Shown here piece after piece: positions 1 through 7,161 of a stretch of DNA of 16,136 nucleotides. Source of the DNA: an uncultured Lachnospiraceae bacterium (GTDB taxonomy: Bacteria; Bacillota; Clostridia; Lachnospirales; Lachnospiraceae); NCBI GenBank assembly GCA_947177515.1, contig CAMWUU010000026.1:1-16136 (forward strand). Reading direction: 5' to 3'. The position numbers and the translations under genes were made by a program. Position 1 is the stretch's first letter, and each line of letters begins with the position of its first letter. Under the pieces are notes generated by a model. The model worked only from the letters and a program-made list of their open reading frames with translations. It ran no database searches and was not told where the DNA came from.

Positions 1-1209
1 ATATGATAAAATATAGCCCATTATTCTCGGAACATTCATAGATACTTTAAAAAACAGTTCGTAAATGCCCTCGGTTTTTTCATCAAAATACAATTCAATT
101 CCATCAGTAAAATAATTGAATCTATTGTTTAAGACTCTGCTGGTAAAATCAATAGCATTCTCCTCCATACGATTAGAATCAAATTCTGAATACAAGTTGT
201 AAAAGTCCAGATTAACAACATCAATTTTACCCGGATCGATCTTACCATAATGTATTCTGGTAGGATAAAATGCCACTTTAAATTTTATAAATTCTTCGGA
301 CCTATTATTTACAGGTGCAACTATTGTATCGATAAACAGTTCAAGAGCATCATTTTCAATTTCAGATACATCATCAAGTAAAATCACAAGATGCTGGATC
401 TTCATTTTACCCAATATTTTTTTAATGTCGATTATGACTTGCCTAATATCAAAAACCTTTAGACATATATCAGTTAATGACTCTTCGGCCTTTTTTGCAA
501 TTTCAGTATTGACTGCACGTTCATAGGCCAATTCGCCACCAGCTTGTTTTTTATGCTCCTGTCCGTTAGATTCTTTACCAAAATTAAAGAGGCCTCTTTT
601 TGTTGCCTGCTCACTGTTACGATGAGATATATCATTTATCGATTTAATTTCTTGTAAGGCAGGAAGTTCGACTCTTTGAAATTCTTTGTTGTCATTTATC
701 CTGCGACTAAGCGACTGAATCTCTGCCTTTATTGTCTTTTTACTATTACCAAATAAATTCCCTGCCACTCTATTTAACAGGCTTTGACTTTGCTTATCAA
801 TTTCCTCATAAATTCGCGTTAAAACACTTTGAATAAAATTCCTAGCAATGAGATATTTTTGCAATTGTTCTCCGCTAAAATACTCCGACAGATATTCTTG
901 ATTGGTAACAACCGTTTTAGATAATTCATAAACAGTTTTGACATCTACATAACACGGTAAATATCCCGACTTTTTTCTATACTCATTTTCAAGTTTTAAA
1001 AAAATAGTAGATTTTCCAGTTCCCTTTCTTCCCACCAAAAAAGTAGTATTATCTAACAAGCATTTTTGCAAGATAATATTTCCATCTAACAAATCTACAT
1101 ACAATTCATCCAGGATGCTTTCACCATTTTGATCAACCAGATCCGCACGCCTATATTTTTTCAGAGATTCAGCTACCTCCGAAAACTCGTTTTTCTCTTT
1201 CTCTGTCAT
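1..1209 (-). CDS. P-loop ATPase of uncertain family, partial (C-terminus beyond the left edge)
   Basis: The frame is open for 403 codons from the ATG at 1207-1209 to the window edge with no stop, so this is the N-terminal part of a larger protein. An AGGAGAC ribosome binding site sits about 7 bases upstream of the ATG. A Walker A motif (GRKGTGKST, roughly residues 62-70) and a later Walker B-like stretch (HLVILLDDVSEIE, roughly residues 263-275) show a P-loop NTPase. The middle is charged, helical-looking and Lys/Glu/Asn-rich. The general layout recalls the AAA/ORC-CDC6-like or Sll1717-like ATPases often found in bacterial defence islands, but I cannot assign a family. It follows the restriction gene after 82 bp on the same strand, so it may be co-transcribed. 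Base composition is clearly more AT-rich than the integrase region. Function is unknown; a role in defence is inference from position only. Confidence 0.8.
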   Translation of the reverse strand, partial: MTEKEKNEFSEVAESLKKYRRADLVDQNGESILDELYVDLLDGNIILQKCLLDNTTFLVGRKGTGKSTIFLKLENEYRKKSGYLPCYVDVKTVYELSKTVVTNQEYLSEYFSGEQLQKYLIARNFIQSVLTRIYEEIDKQSQSLLNRVAGNLFGNSKKTIKAEIQSLSRRINDNKEFQRVELPALQEIKSINDISHRNSEQATKRGLFNFGKESNGQEHKKQAGGELAYERAVNTEIAKKAEESLTDICLKVFDIRQVIIDIKKILGKMKIQHLVILLDDVSEIENDALELFIDTIVAPVNNRSEEFIKFKVAFYPTRIHYGKIDPGKIDVVNLDFYNLYSEFDSNRMEENAIDFTSRVLNNRFNYFTDGIELYFDEKTEGIYELFFKVSMNVPRIMGYILSY

Positions 1210-1291
1210 AATTACGTCTCCTATTTTTGTATGGCTTTATTATTAACTAATACATAAACAGTTTTTCGCCTTCCTATGGGCTAATAGGATT

Positions 1292-2998
1292 TTATGCTGA
1301 TTTTATATCGCTTGAAAGCTTATTAATAGTTTCTTCAATATATTGTTTCCAAGCAGGCGCCTCCAAGATATCTCTATGCGCCTCACACTTAATAATCAAA
1401 TCTCTATGCTTTTCTGGTTGCGCCTTGTCCGCTTCAAACATGGCGGTAAAGTATTTCTGGAATTGCCCCAATGTCAATGGCACAATATCCAGTCGCTGTT
1501 TTACATCGCCCTTTGCATACCAAATACCATGTCTGAATGTCTCTGCTGTGTTGGTATCTATCCGAACAGCAATAAACATACCGTATACAGGTTTGTCGTA
1601 TTTTAGAACAGCATCAGAAACATGCCTCCTGACAGGCTCACCCTCCATTGCCTCTTGACGGGAGGATGTGGACATAGTAACCTCTGTCAAAATGGTTAAA
1701 TCGTTAAATTCGCAATACAGATCACCTTTACCGCCACCAGCAGCCGAAACAGGCATAAAGTCAGAATCCAGCTTGAATCCGCGAACTTCATAAGGCTTAT
1801 TGACCATGTGATCAATCGCCAGAGCAGCACGCCAGAGTGTCCATTCGAGATAGGCGGGAGTTTCATCCTTTGGAACCTCAATGGCGTTATCTTCATCGTA
1901 GACCAACTTGCCGCCACCTTTGATCAGGAGGCTCATATAATCCCGGATTTCTTGCCATTGGTTACGCTGATCGTTAGCGTATTGAATTTCATCTGTCTGT
2001 GCAAGAGTGTTTTCGATTCTTTGTCTTGCAATATTGATTTCTGCTGGAGTATTTAACGGCAGATCGGAAATATCACACAGGATATGTCGCTCTTTTATCT
2101 GCTTGATGAGGTCCTCTAACAGGGATTTGGCGACATCTACACTATCCGTGGGCAGAGGTGCTCCAGTACAGAGCAGCTTATACTGTTCCATAATAGGTTC
2201 TGCGCTTGCGGTGGACTTTGCAAGTTTTTCTGCCAAGATATGCTTTGTAGGTACGATTATTAGACCTCTGCCTTTGCGTTGAAGCACACCAGAAATGCGG
2301 AGGTATCTCATATTCATGTCGCTGTAATCCAAAAAATTGTCAGCTTTTTTGTCATAATTCTCGCCTCTTTTGGCAATCTCTTTCTTGTCAAAAGGACGCT
2401 TAGCCGGGGCAGCCGCTCTCCGTTGGCGCAGATCAAGGATGTTGTCAACCACTTCTTCCAAGCTGTAGCTGGGATTTGTTGTATGCCCCCAAAGGGCAAA
2501 TTCGATTCGGCTAAGCTCAGATGAACCAGTACGCTTTTCAAGTTCCAGCATAATTGCCAAAAGCCACCTCAGTGGAGAGAAGTAATGCACGCCATCTGGC
2601 ATAGGAAATTGCTCCACGCTCATAGCCCGGAGATAACATTCCTGCACCGCAGGATATGTATCTGCTTTTAAGAATGACCTGCCAAAAGGCGTAATATCGT
2701 CAAGTGGGCCTAAATCTTCTTGACGACCATCTTTTTTCTGAACCTGAGGATAAATTAGACCGTTTTTCGCAAACATCAACCGCCATTTACGAGCGTGACT
2801 GCCGGAGCTGTCCTTGCCCTCCTCGTTTTGAATAATGCCCTTTTCGTCGAGCAGATTCATAAAACCGAGTTCGTTATCACGGCCATGAAGATGCCCAACA
2901 AATGCAGAGCTGGCAAATACAGAAAAACCTTCTTGAATTCGATTGGGATTACGCAGACCAGTGTTGCCCACCAGCCATATTTTGATTTGTTCGCTCAT
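1292..2998 (-). CDS. AlwI-family type IIS restriction endonuclease
   Basis: Predicted 568-aa endonuclease. The N-terminus reads WLVGNTGLRNPNRIQEG, typical of the AlwI/BstNBI/MlyI group. The C-terminal half holds a PD-(D/E)xK-like catalytic core: D426 in GKGDLYCEF, followed 13 residues later by E439 in LTEVTMS, then the family-like SSRQEAMEGEPVRRH segment (about 445-459). AlwI itself recognises GGATC and cuts outside its site; the exact target here cannot be read from sequence. The frame opens 18 bases further upstream with a TTG at 3016, but I chose the ATG at 2998 because a GGGGG Shine-Dalgarno lies 6-7 bases before it. The gene starts 14 bp after the methyltransferase stop, so the two are almost certainly one transcript. 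No frameshift or missing motif is seen. Confidence 0.88.
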   Translation of the reverse strand: MSEQIKIWLVGNTGLRNPNRIQEGFSVFASSAFVGHLHGRDNELGFMNLLDEKGIIQNEEGKDSSGSHARKWRLMFAKNGLIYPQVQKKDGRQEDLGPLDDITPFGRSFLKADTYPAVQECYLRAMSVEQFPMPDGVHYFSPLRWLLAIMLELEKRTGSSELSRIEFALWGHTTNPSYSLEEVVDNILDLRQRRAAAPAKRPFDKKEIAKRGENYDKKADNFLDYSDMNMRYLRISGVLQRKGRGLIIVPTKHILAEKLAKSTASAEPIMEQYKLLCTGAPLPTDSVDVAKSLLEDLIKQIKERHILCDISDLPLNTPAEINIARQRIENTLAQTDEIQYANDQRNQWQEIRDYMSLLIKGGGKLVYDEDNAIEVPKDETPAYLEWTLWRAALAIDHMVNKPYEVRGFKLDSDFMPVSAAGGGKGDLYCEFNDLTILTEVTMSTSSRQEAMEGEPVRRHVSDAVLKYDKPVYGMFIAVRIDTNTAETFRHGIWYAKGDVKQRLDIVPLTLGQFQKYFTAMFEADKAQPEKHRDLIIKCEAHRDILEAPAWKQYIEETINKLSSDIKSA

Positions 2999-3012
2999 AC
3001 GAAAGCCCCCTA

Positions 3013-4908
3013 TCAATATCCAACAAAAAGGTATTCCTGTACTGTATTCCTATGGGTTTTTGCCTCGTTCTGATTACCAAATGAATATTTATAATCAACA
3101 GGTATAACCTCTACATGAGATTTATATTTCGCCATAATCGCTACCATTTCATCCTGTGTAGGTAAGCTGTTTGAGGAATAGGAAACGATGAGGATGCTAC
3201 TCGCAAATTTTTTGAACAGACGATCAAACGCATCCGCTGCACCTTTTCTGGTAGAGAATGGTGTAGGATAAGACTTGAATTTTTTCGTCTGCGTATGTTC
3301 CTGAATCTTTACGCCTTTCCAATCACGGGCAAGTCCTTCTACAAAGTGGTATCTACGGACATACTCATTATCAGAAAGCGGTGAATAATACGGTGGGTCA
3401 ATATATACCAAATCTGCCTGTTCTACTCTCAAATCCATTGCATCGCCATGTTTAGAGCGATTGATTTTTCCATTGTCAAAGACGGCCTTGTTGATAGCTT
3501 CGACAGCCTCCAAAAACTGCTGTGCAAGCGTTTTCTGTAAATCCTTGCGACCATCATTATATCTCTGCCCGGTGTAAGTAAAAATACCACGAGGTCGCTT
3601 TTTGGTACAAGCACGAATCAGTGCAGTCATTGCAATGGCATGCTTGTATTGATCACGGATTGCAGCGATATTTGTACGCAAGGTATCGATCAAATCATTT
3701 TCTGAATCCGTATAATAAAGGCCTTTGAAAGTTGAAGCTACAAAATGATCAGATTCCTTATGGGTAATAAGCAATTCTTTGGCCTCATCCATTGGTAGTG
3801 TGACCGAGTTGTTCTCAATCATTGCCTTTGTAAATGTGGCAGACATCGCCATATAGTCATTGCTGATTACTGCTTTGCCCTGCGCTTTGAACATATAACC
3901 GACAATACCAGAGCCAGAGAAAAGGTCAACAACGGTATTTACATCAAACTGCGATGCCACAGACCATATTTCAGAGAGCAACTTGCTCTTAGACCCCATA
4001 AAGCGAGTGGGAGGATATGCTGCAACCTGATTGGGTAATGATTGTGGGAGCAACTTAATCAAAGTACGCTGCTTCGGAGGAATCGTAACAATGACATCTT
4101 CGCCTTTTCGGGTGCTACCATTGCAGGAAATATGCCTTTTTGTCTGTATAACATCAATAGTAAATGGCGCATACAACTCATGTACCAAAGGATGGTTTGA
4201 GTTTGTTAAAACAACATGGCACCCCTTTTCGTGCAGGCGTATAACAGCTTTTGATAGTTCTACATGATCTTCTTCATAAAACTGCTCTTTTGTATAACGC
4301 TTGAAATCAGAATATTCAGAGATGGGCAAGTATGGAGGATCAAGGAAAACAAAATCCCCAGGCTGTGCATAGTGATCTAATACCAACAAATAGTCTCCGC
4401 ACAAAATTTCTGCCTTCTTTAAAGCGACAGATGCAGCACGCAACCCTTCCTCATCACAAATCTTTGGGTTTTTGTATTTTCCATACGGAACATTAAATTT
4501 TCCTTGCTTATTCACTCTGTACAAGCCATTAAAACAAGTCCTATTTAAGAAAATTGTTCGTGCTGCCGCTTCTTCCTTTGGCGATAAGGTCCATTCTTGA
4601 CTGCGGACAGCATAAAACATTTCAGATGTATTCTCGTATTGCTTTAGACGTTTAATAACCGCTTCTACATTGTCTGCAATTTGCCGATACATATTTATCA
4701 GTTCTGGATTACTATCTGCTATAATTGCATTTTCAGGTTGGAGAGCAAAGAACATTGCGCCGCCACCAAAAAACGGCTCTATATACCGTCCATAGGAAGC
4801 TGGTACTTCGGGCAACAAATCGCCTAACATTTGAGTCTTACCACCAGCCCATTTCAAAATGGGCTTTGCTTGGACCTGAATTGCTTTTCTAACTGCTTGT
4901 TCTGTCAA
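3013..4908 (-). CDS. Fused two-domain DNA adenine-N6 methyltransferase (Dam/D12 type)
   Basis: This 631-aa protein carries two complete class D12 adenine methyltransferase domains in tandem. Domain 1 (about 10-280) has WAGGK (20-24), the SAM-binding FFGGG (46-50) and catalytic DPPY (190-193), in the style of Dam. Domain 2 (about 298-631) has RFMGSK (302-307), DLFSGSG (328-334) and DPPY (504-507), resembling one half of M.FokI. Fusions like this protect asymmetric type IIS sites, where each strand needs its own adenine methylated, which matches the AlwI-family endonuclease next door. The start is a TTG at 4908 preceded by a strong AAGGAGG about 8 bases upstream; no in-frame ATG lies nearby. 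It begins 14 bp after the controller gene stop and ends 14 bp before the endonuclease ATG. Confidence 0.92.
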   Translation of the reverse strand: MTEQAVRKAIQVQAKPILKWAGGKTQMLGDLLPEVPASYGRYIEPFFGGGAMFFALQPENAIIADSNPELINMYRQIADNVEAVIKRLKQYENTSEMFYAVRSQEWTLSPKEEAAARTIFLNRTCFNGLYRVNKQGKFNVPYGKYKNPKICDEEGLRAASVALKKAEILCGDYLLVLDHYAQPGDFVFLDPPYLPISEYSDFKRYTKEQFYEEDHVELSKAVIRLHEKGCHVVLTNSNHPLVHELYAPFTIDVIQTKRHISCNGSTRKGEDVIVTIPPKQRTLIKLLPQSLPNQVAAYPPTRFMGSKSKLLSEIWSVASQFDVNTVVDLFSGSGIVGYMFKAQGKAVISNDYMAMSATFTKAMIENNSVTLPMDEAKELLITHKESDHFVASTFKGLYYTDSENDLIDTLRTNIAAIRDQYKHAIAMTALIRACTKKRPRGIFTYTGQRYNDGRKDLQKTLAQQFLEAVEAINKAVFDNGKINRSKHGDAMDLRVEQADLVYIDPPYYSPLSDNEYVRRYHFVEGLARDWKGVKIQEHTQTKKFKSYPTPFSTRKGAADAFDRLFKKFASSILIVSYSSNSLPTQDEMVAIMAKYKSHVEVIPVDYKYSFGNQNEAKTHRNTVQEYLFVGY

Positions 4909-4922
4909 TGCACTCGCCTCCT

Positions 4923-5126
4923 TTAGTTGGATTTTTCCGGAACTAACTCCACAATATCACATTGAAGAGCAGTACATATTTTAACCAACACATCAGTCGT
5001 AACATTTTCGTTTTTACCCAACTTAGCCATAGAAGCGTGGCTGATTCCTGCTGCTGCACATAAGTCTTTCTTTTTCATATCTTTATCAATTAACAATTTC
5101 CAAAGTTTCTTGTAACTAACAGCCAT
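4923..5126 (-). CDS. Small XRE/Cro-type regulator, putative controller of the R-M operon
   Basis: A 67-aa single-domain helix-turn-helix protein (Cro/CI, HTH_26-like). The HTH spans roughly residues 6-61: KKLWKLLIDKDMKKKDL, then CAAAGISHASMAKLGKNENV, then TTDVLVKICTALQCDIVELV. It has no sensor domain. I chose the ATG at 5124-5126, with GAGG 8 bases upstream; a GTG nine bases earlier directly abuts the same Shine-Dalgarno and is unlikely. It is the first gene of the operon, 14 bp ahead of the methyltransferase, the usual place of controller proteins that delay endonuclease expression in type II systems. The half-site array in its own leader (5156-5180) suggests autoregulation. Its controller role is inferred from position and size. 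Confidence 0.82.
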   Translation of the reverse strand: MAVSYKKLWKLLIDKDMKKKDLCAAAGISHASMAKLGKNENVTTDVLVKICTALQCDIVELVPEKSN

Positions 5127-5155
5127 CTTCCACACCTCGGCAACAAGTTGTTTGT

Positions 5156-5180
5156 TTCAGTACTGCTGAACAGAATTCAG
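5156..5180. promoter_or_regulatory. Operator-like array of three alternating half-sites
   Basis: Three 5-bp half-sites TTCAG (5156-5160), CTGAA (5166-5170), TTCAG (5176-5180) alternate in orientation with exact 5-bp gaps, one half-site per helical turn. They form two overlapping perfect dyads. The array lies just downstream of the predicted transcription start of the R-M operon, where a bound Cro-like dimer would block elongation or initiation. Assignment to the adjacent XRE protein is inference. Confidence 0.55.
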
Positions 5181-5200
5181 CGTTCGCTTATTTGAAAGCC

Positions 5201-5229
5201 ATTATAGCATATTTTGATTTATGTTTCAA
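5201..5229 (-). promoter_or_regulatory. Sigma-A-type promoter of the R-M operon
   Basis: Read on the minus strand, TTGAAA (5224-5229), a 17-bp spacer and a perfect TATAAT (5201-5206) lie about 75 bp upstream of the controller ATG. The predicted start of transcription is near 5194, leaving a leader of about 70 nt that contains the half-site array. No competing promoter of this quality is seen between DUF6061 and the controller gene. Confidence 0.75.
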
Positions 5230-5282
5230 TAGCACCCAATGTAAAAATACACTTCTAAAGTTTTAAGCGATTAGTGGTATAG

Positions 5283-5531
5283 TCAGTTATTCAAGTGCTT
5301 ATAATTGGTGACCTCTTTTAGATGCTTCTGCGGCTCACCGTTCAAAACCAGTTCGGCATAGGCCAGCGGGTCGTTATAGATGAGCCAGTCCAGCTCTGAC
5401 CGCTGGTACATACTGTTTGCCACCTCGTTCTCCACGGCGGTGCAGTCTATGGAGAGCAGCGTCCCATCATCCAGGCGCAGCTCCACGCAGGCGGTGTCCA
5501 TGTTGAACTCACAGGACAAAATCTTTCTCAT
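5283..5531 (-). CDS. DUF6061-like small protein
   Basis: An 82-aa protein starting MRKILSCEFNMDTACVELRL and containing DCTAVENEVANSMYQRSELDWL-type sequence, which I recognise as resembling the DUF6061 family common on mobile elements of gut Firmicutes. Its function is unknown. It is acidic, has no signal peptide or membrane segment, and ends in a Lys/Asn-rich tail. A GGGAGG ribosome binding site sits 8 bases before the ATG. It lies between the hairpin-dense region and the R-M cassette, so it marks the edge of the element backbone. It is separated from the controller gene by about 157 bp, including that operon's promoter, and is probably transcribed independently of it. Family assignment is from memory of its sequence style. 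Confidence 0.75.
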   Translation of the reverse strand: MRKILSCEFNMDTACVELRLDDGTLLSIDCTAVENEVANSMYQRSELDWLIYNDPLAYAELVLNGEPQKHLKEVTNYKHLNN

Positions 5532-5609
5532 AGTCGTTACCTCCCAATACTTGAATTTCAGTTGATTTCCCGCAGCAGCACAAGAACCGTTTCGGTTGTT
5601 TTAGACACT

Positions 5610-5675
5610 GGCAAGCAATGCGTGTGGATAGCCACACACACGACGGGCAAGCAATGCGAGTGTTAATACACACTC
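5610..5675 (-). repeat. Tandem repeat: conserved 13-mer plus hairpin, two units (oriT-like)
   Basis: GGCAAGCAATGCG occurs at 5610-5622 and 5646-5658, a 36-bp period. Each copy runs into a 6-bp-stem hairpin (GTGTGG/CCACAC at 5622-5637; GAGTGT/ACACTC at 5658-5675). The hairpin stems differ in sequence while the 13-mer is exact. Read on the minus strand this is hairpin followed by CGCATTGCTTGCC, the order seen in many oriT sites where the nick lies just after an inverted repeat. The nick site itself is not known. Confidence 0.6.
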
Positions 5676-5908
5676 ACATTTCCTGCCGTCTGCTTGTTGA
5701 GGGTATCGCCCCCAAGCCCCTTTTGAACACAGAATTTCATTCTGTGGCTGCGCGTTCTCTGAACGCTTTTTGCCCCTGGACCCGGCACCATGTTTCGGGA
5801 CACAGGGTTTCGTGAATCGCGACATCCTCTGGTACTTTTAGGGTGCCCCATTTTAGAGCACCCTCCCGGAAGATGAGGTGGTAAAATACCACCCCAGTTT
5901 TTTCGTTC

Positions 5909-5983
5909 CGCGACGGTTGCGACGGTCGCAACGGTGCTGGGAGTACCCCTCAAAACACCGTCGCGACCGTTGCGAGCGTCGCG
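5909..5983. repeat. Imperfect 28-bp inverted repeat rich in TTGCGAC motifs
   Basis: Arms at 5909-5936 and 5956-5983 match at 24 of 28 positions as inverted repeats around a 19-bp loop. The left arm also contains its own near-perfect palindrome, GTTGCGACGGTCGCAAC (5916-5932). It begins 2 bp past the stop codon of the RepA-like ATPase. It could be an iteron-like binding site, a replication signal or a strong transcript end; it has no clear T-tract on the minus strand. Confidence 0.65.
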
Positions 5984-5985
5984 CT

Positions 5986-7161
5986 TTATTCGATTACTTC
6001 AAACGCGGGTGCTTCCACCACCATGTAAGTCAGCCGGATACGCCGTCCAGCATGCTTGGTTTTGTTCTCATACTTTACCTGATGTTCTTCCAGTAAGCGG
6101 CTGGCATTCACATTCAAATGCTTGGTAAGACGGTTCACCGCCATATCCGTTTGAATCGCTTGGGCCAGCTCGGTGGGACTGCCTTCCCATTCCCGGTTGT
6201 CAGCAGACACAATTTTTGCCACGGCTTCCAGCACTGGGTCCGGAGGCTGCTTCCAAAGCTCATTCTCTGCATGGTCGAGACCCCAAACCAGGCTCTCTTG
6301 GTCTTTGCTCAGATATAACCGCTGATCCGGCTGGTCTCTGCCTACCACCTCCAGGGTAGCCTTGCTATCCGTTCGCTTCTCCTTCTGCATCAGGAACGCC
6401 CCATCCGCACAGCCCAGCAAGCCGGTTGTACCAGAAATCATCTCAAAGCTGTCTCCCGCAGGCTGCTTTCTGGTGTGGTGGACGATCAGGACGCAGACCC
6501 CATACCGATCGGCAAATTGCTTCAGCTTGCCGATCACCTCATAGTCGCTGGAGTAGCTGTAACTGTCACACACAGCCTCACGGACTTTTTGTAGGGTATC
6601 CACGATAATCAGCTTGGTATCACTGTGTTCCCGAACGAACTTTTCCAGCTGTTCATCCAGGCTACCGCCGATCATTTTGGCGTTGGTGGCGAAGTGGAGG
6701 GAACTTGTCCCCTCCACGCCAAACATACGGAACATCCGGCGCTGCAAACGGCTCTCGTCATCTTCCAGAGCAAGATAGAGCACGGTTCCCTGGTGGACTT
6801 TGTAGCCCCACAGATCTTGCCCAGTGCTGACATGGTGGGCGATCTGCGCCACCAAGAAGGACTTACCGATTTTGGGCGCTCCAGCAAGGATGTACGCTCC
6901 TGTATAGAGCAGATTCTCAATCACCGCAGACTTGCCCTCGAACACATTGTCCTTCAGCTCGTCTAGAGTCACAGTATGCAGGTAAGCCGTGTCGCTCATG
7001 CAGCGCATTTTCTGGTAAAGTTCCTCCAAATCTCTTTCCGGGGAATTGCTTTTTTCGTCCGGGTCTGGTATAGTGGTCTTGTAATTTTGAGAGATTGACT
7101 GCCCATCATCTGCGCCAACAGATGAGCCCTGGGCGGTCATTTTCTTTTTCTCATCGGTCAT
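5986..7161 (-). CDS. RepA-like AAA_25 ATPase of the mobile element
   Basis: Predicted 391-aa hexameric-helicase-type ATPase. Walker A GAPKIGKS is at about 94-101, an ALEDDESRLQRR segment at about 131-142, Walker B LIIVD at about 184-188, and VCVLIVHHTRK around 222-232, all as in the RepA/AAA_25 group. The C-terminal 90 residues look like a small winged-helix region (SPTELAQAIQ, NRLTKHLNV). In plasmids and integrative elements such proteins drive replication of the excised form. I chose the ATG at 7159-7161, with AGGAGG about 9 bases upstream, over an in-frame ATG at 7185 that lacks a Shine-Dalgarno. The start overlaps the end of the MobC-like gene by 11 bp, implying translational coupling. 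The N-terminal 45 residues are polar and probably disordered. Confidence 0.85.
   Translation of the reverse strand: MTDEKKKMTAQGSSVGADDGQSISQNYKTTIPDPDEKSNSPERDLEELYQKMRCMSDTAYLHTVTLDELKDNVFEGKSAVIENLLYTGAYILAGAPKIGKSFLVAQIAHHVSTGQDLWGYKVHQGTVLYLALEDDESRLQRRMFRMFGVEGTSSLHFATNAKMIGGSLDEQLEKFVREHSDTKLIIVDTLQKVREAVCDSYSYSSDYEVIGKLKQFADRYGVCVLIVHHTRKQPAGDSFEMISGTTGLLGCADGAFLMQKEKRTDSKATLEVVGRDQPDQRLYLSKDQESLVWGLDHAENELWKQPPDPVLEAVAKIVSADNREWEGSPTELAQAIQTDMAVNRLTKHLNVNASRLLEEHQVKYENKTKHAGRRIRLTYMVVEAPAFEVIE

Larger units (their letters stand above)
5532..5985. other. Non-coding, hairpin-dense region (candidate oriT or single-strand origin)
   Basis: This 454-bp gap holds no convincing gene but at least eight perfect or near-perfect hairpins: 5585-5597, 5622-5637, 5658-5675, 5728-5746 (8-bp stem, 3-nt loop), 5752-5766 (6-bp stem then TTTTT on the plus strand), 5841-5863, 5877-5893 (7-bp stem, 3-nt loop) and the large one at 5909-5983. 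Such density is typical of transfer or single-strand origins. The MobC-like protein and RepA-like ATPase next to it fit that reading. No relaxase gene is visible in the window, so the assignment is inference. Confidence 0.5.

Noticed and set aside
1273..1288. Terminator between the endonuclease and the ATPase
   Set aside because: Only a 5-bp stem (CCTAT/ATAGG) with no T-run; too weak to claim that the ATPase is transcriptionally isolated.
5663..5953. Overlapping minus-strand frames (including 5737-5931) in the gap after the RepA-like gene
   Set aside because: No convincing ribosome site, overlap with several perfect hairpins and a low-complexity TVATVATVA start produced by the inverted repeat. 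I treat the region as non-coding, although the 5737-5931 frame has a somewhat protein-like composition.
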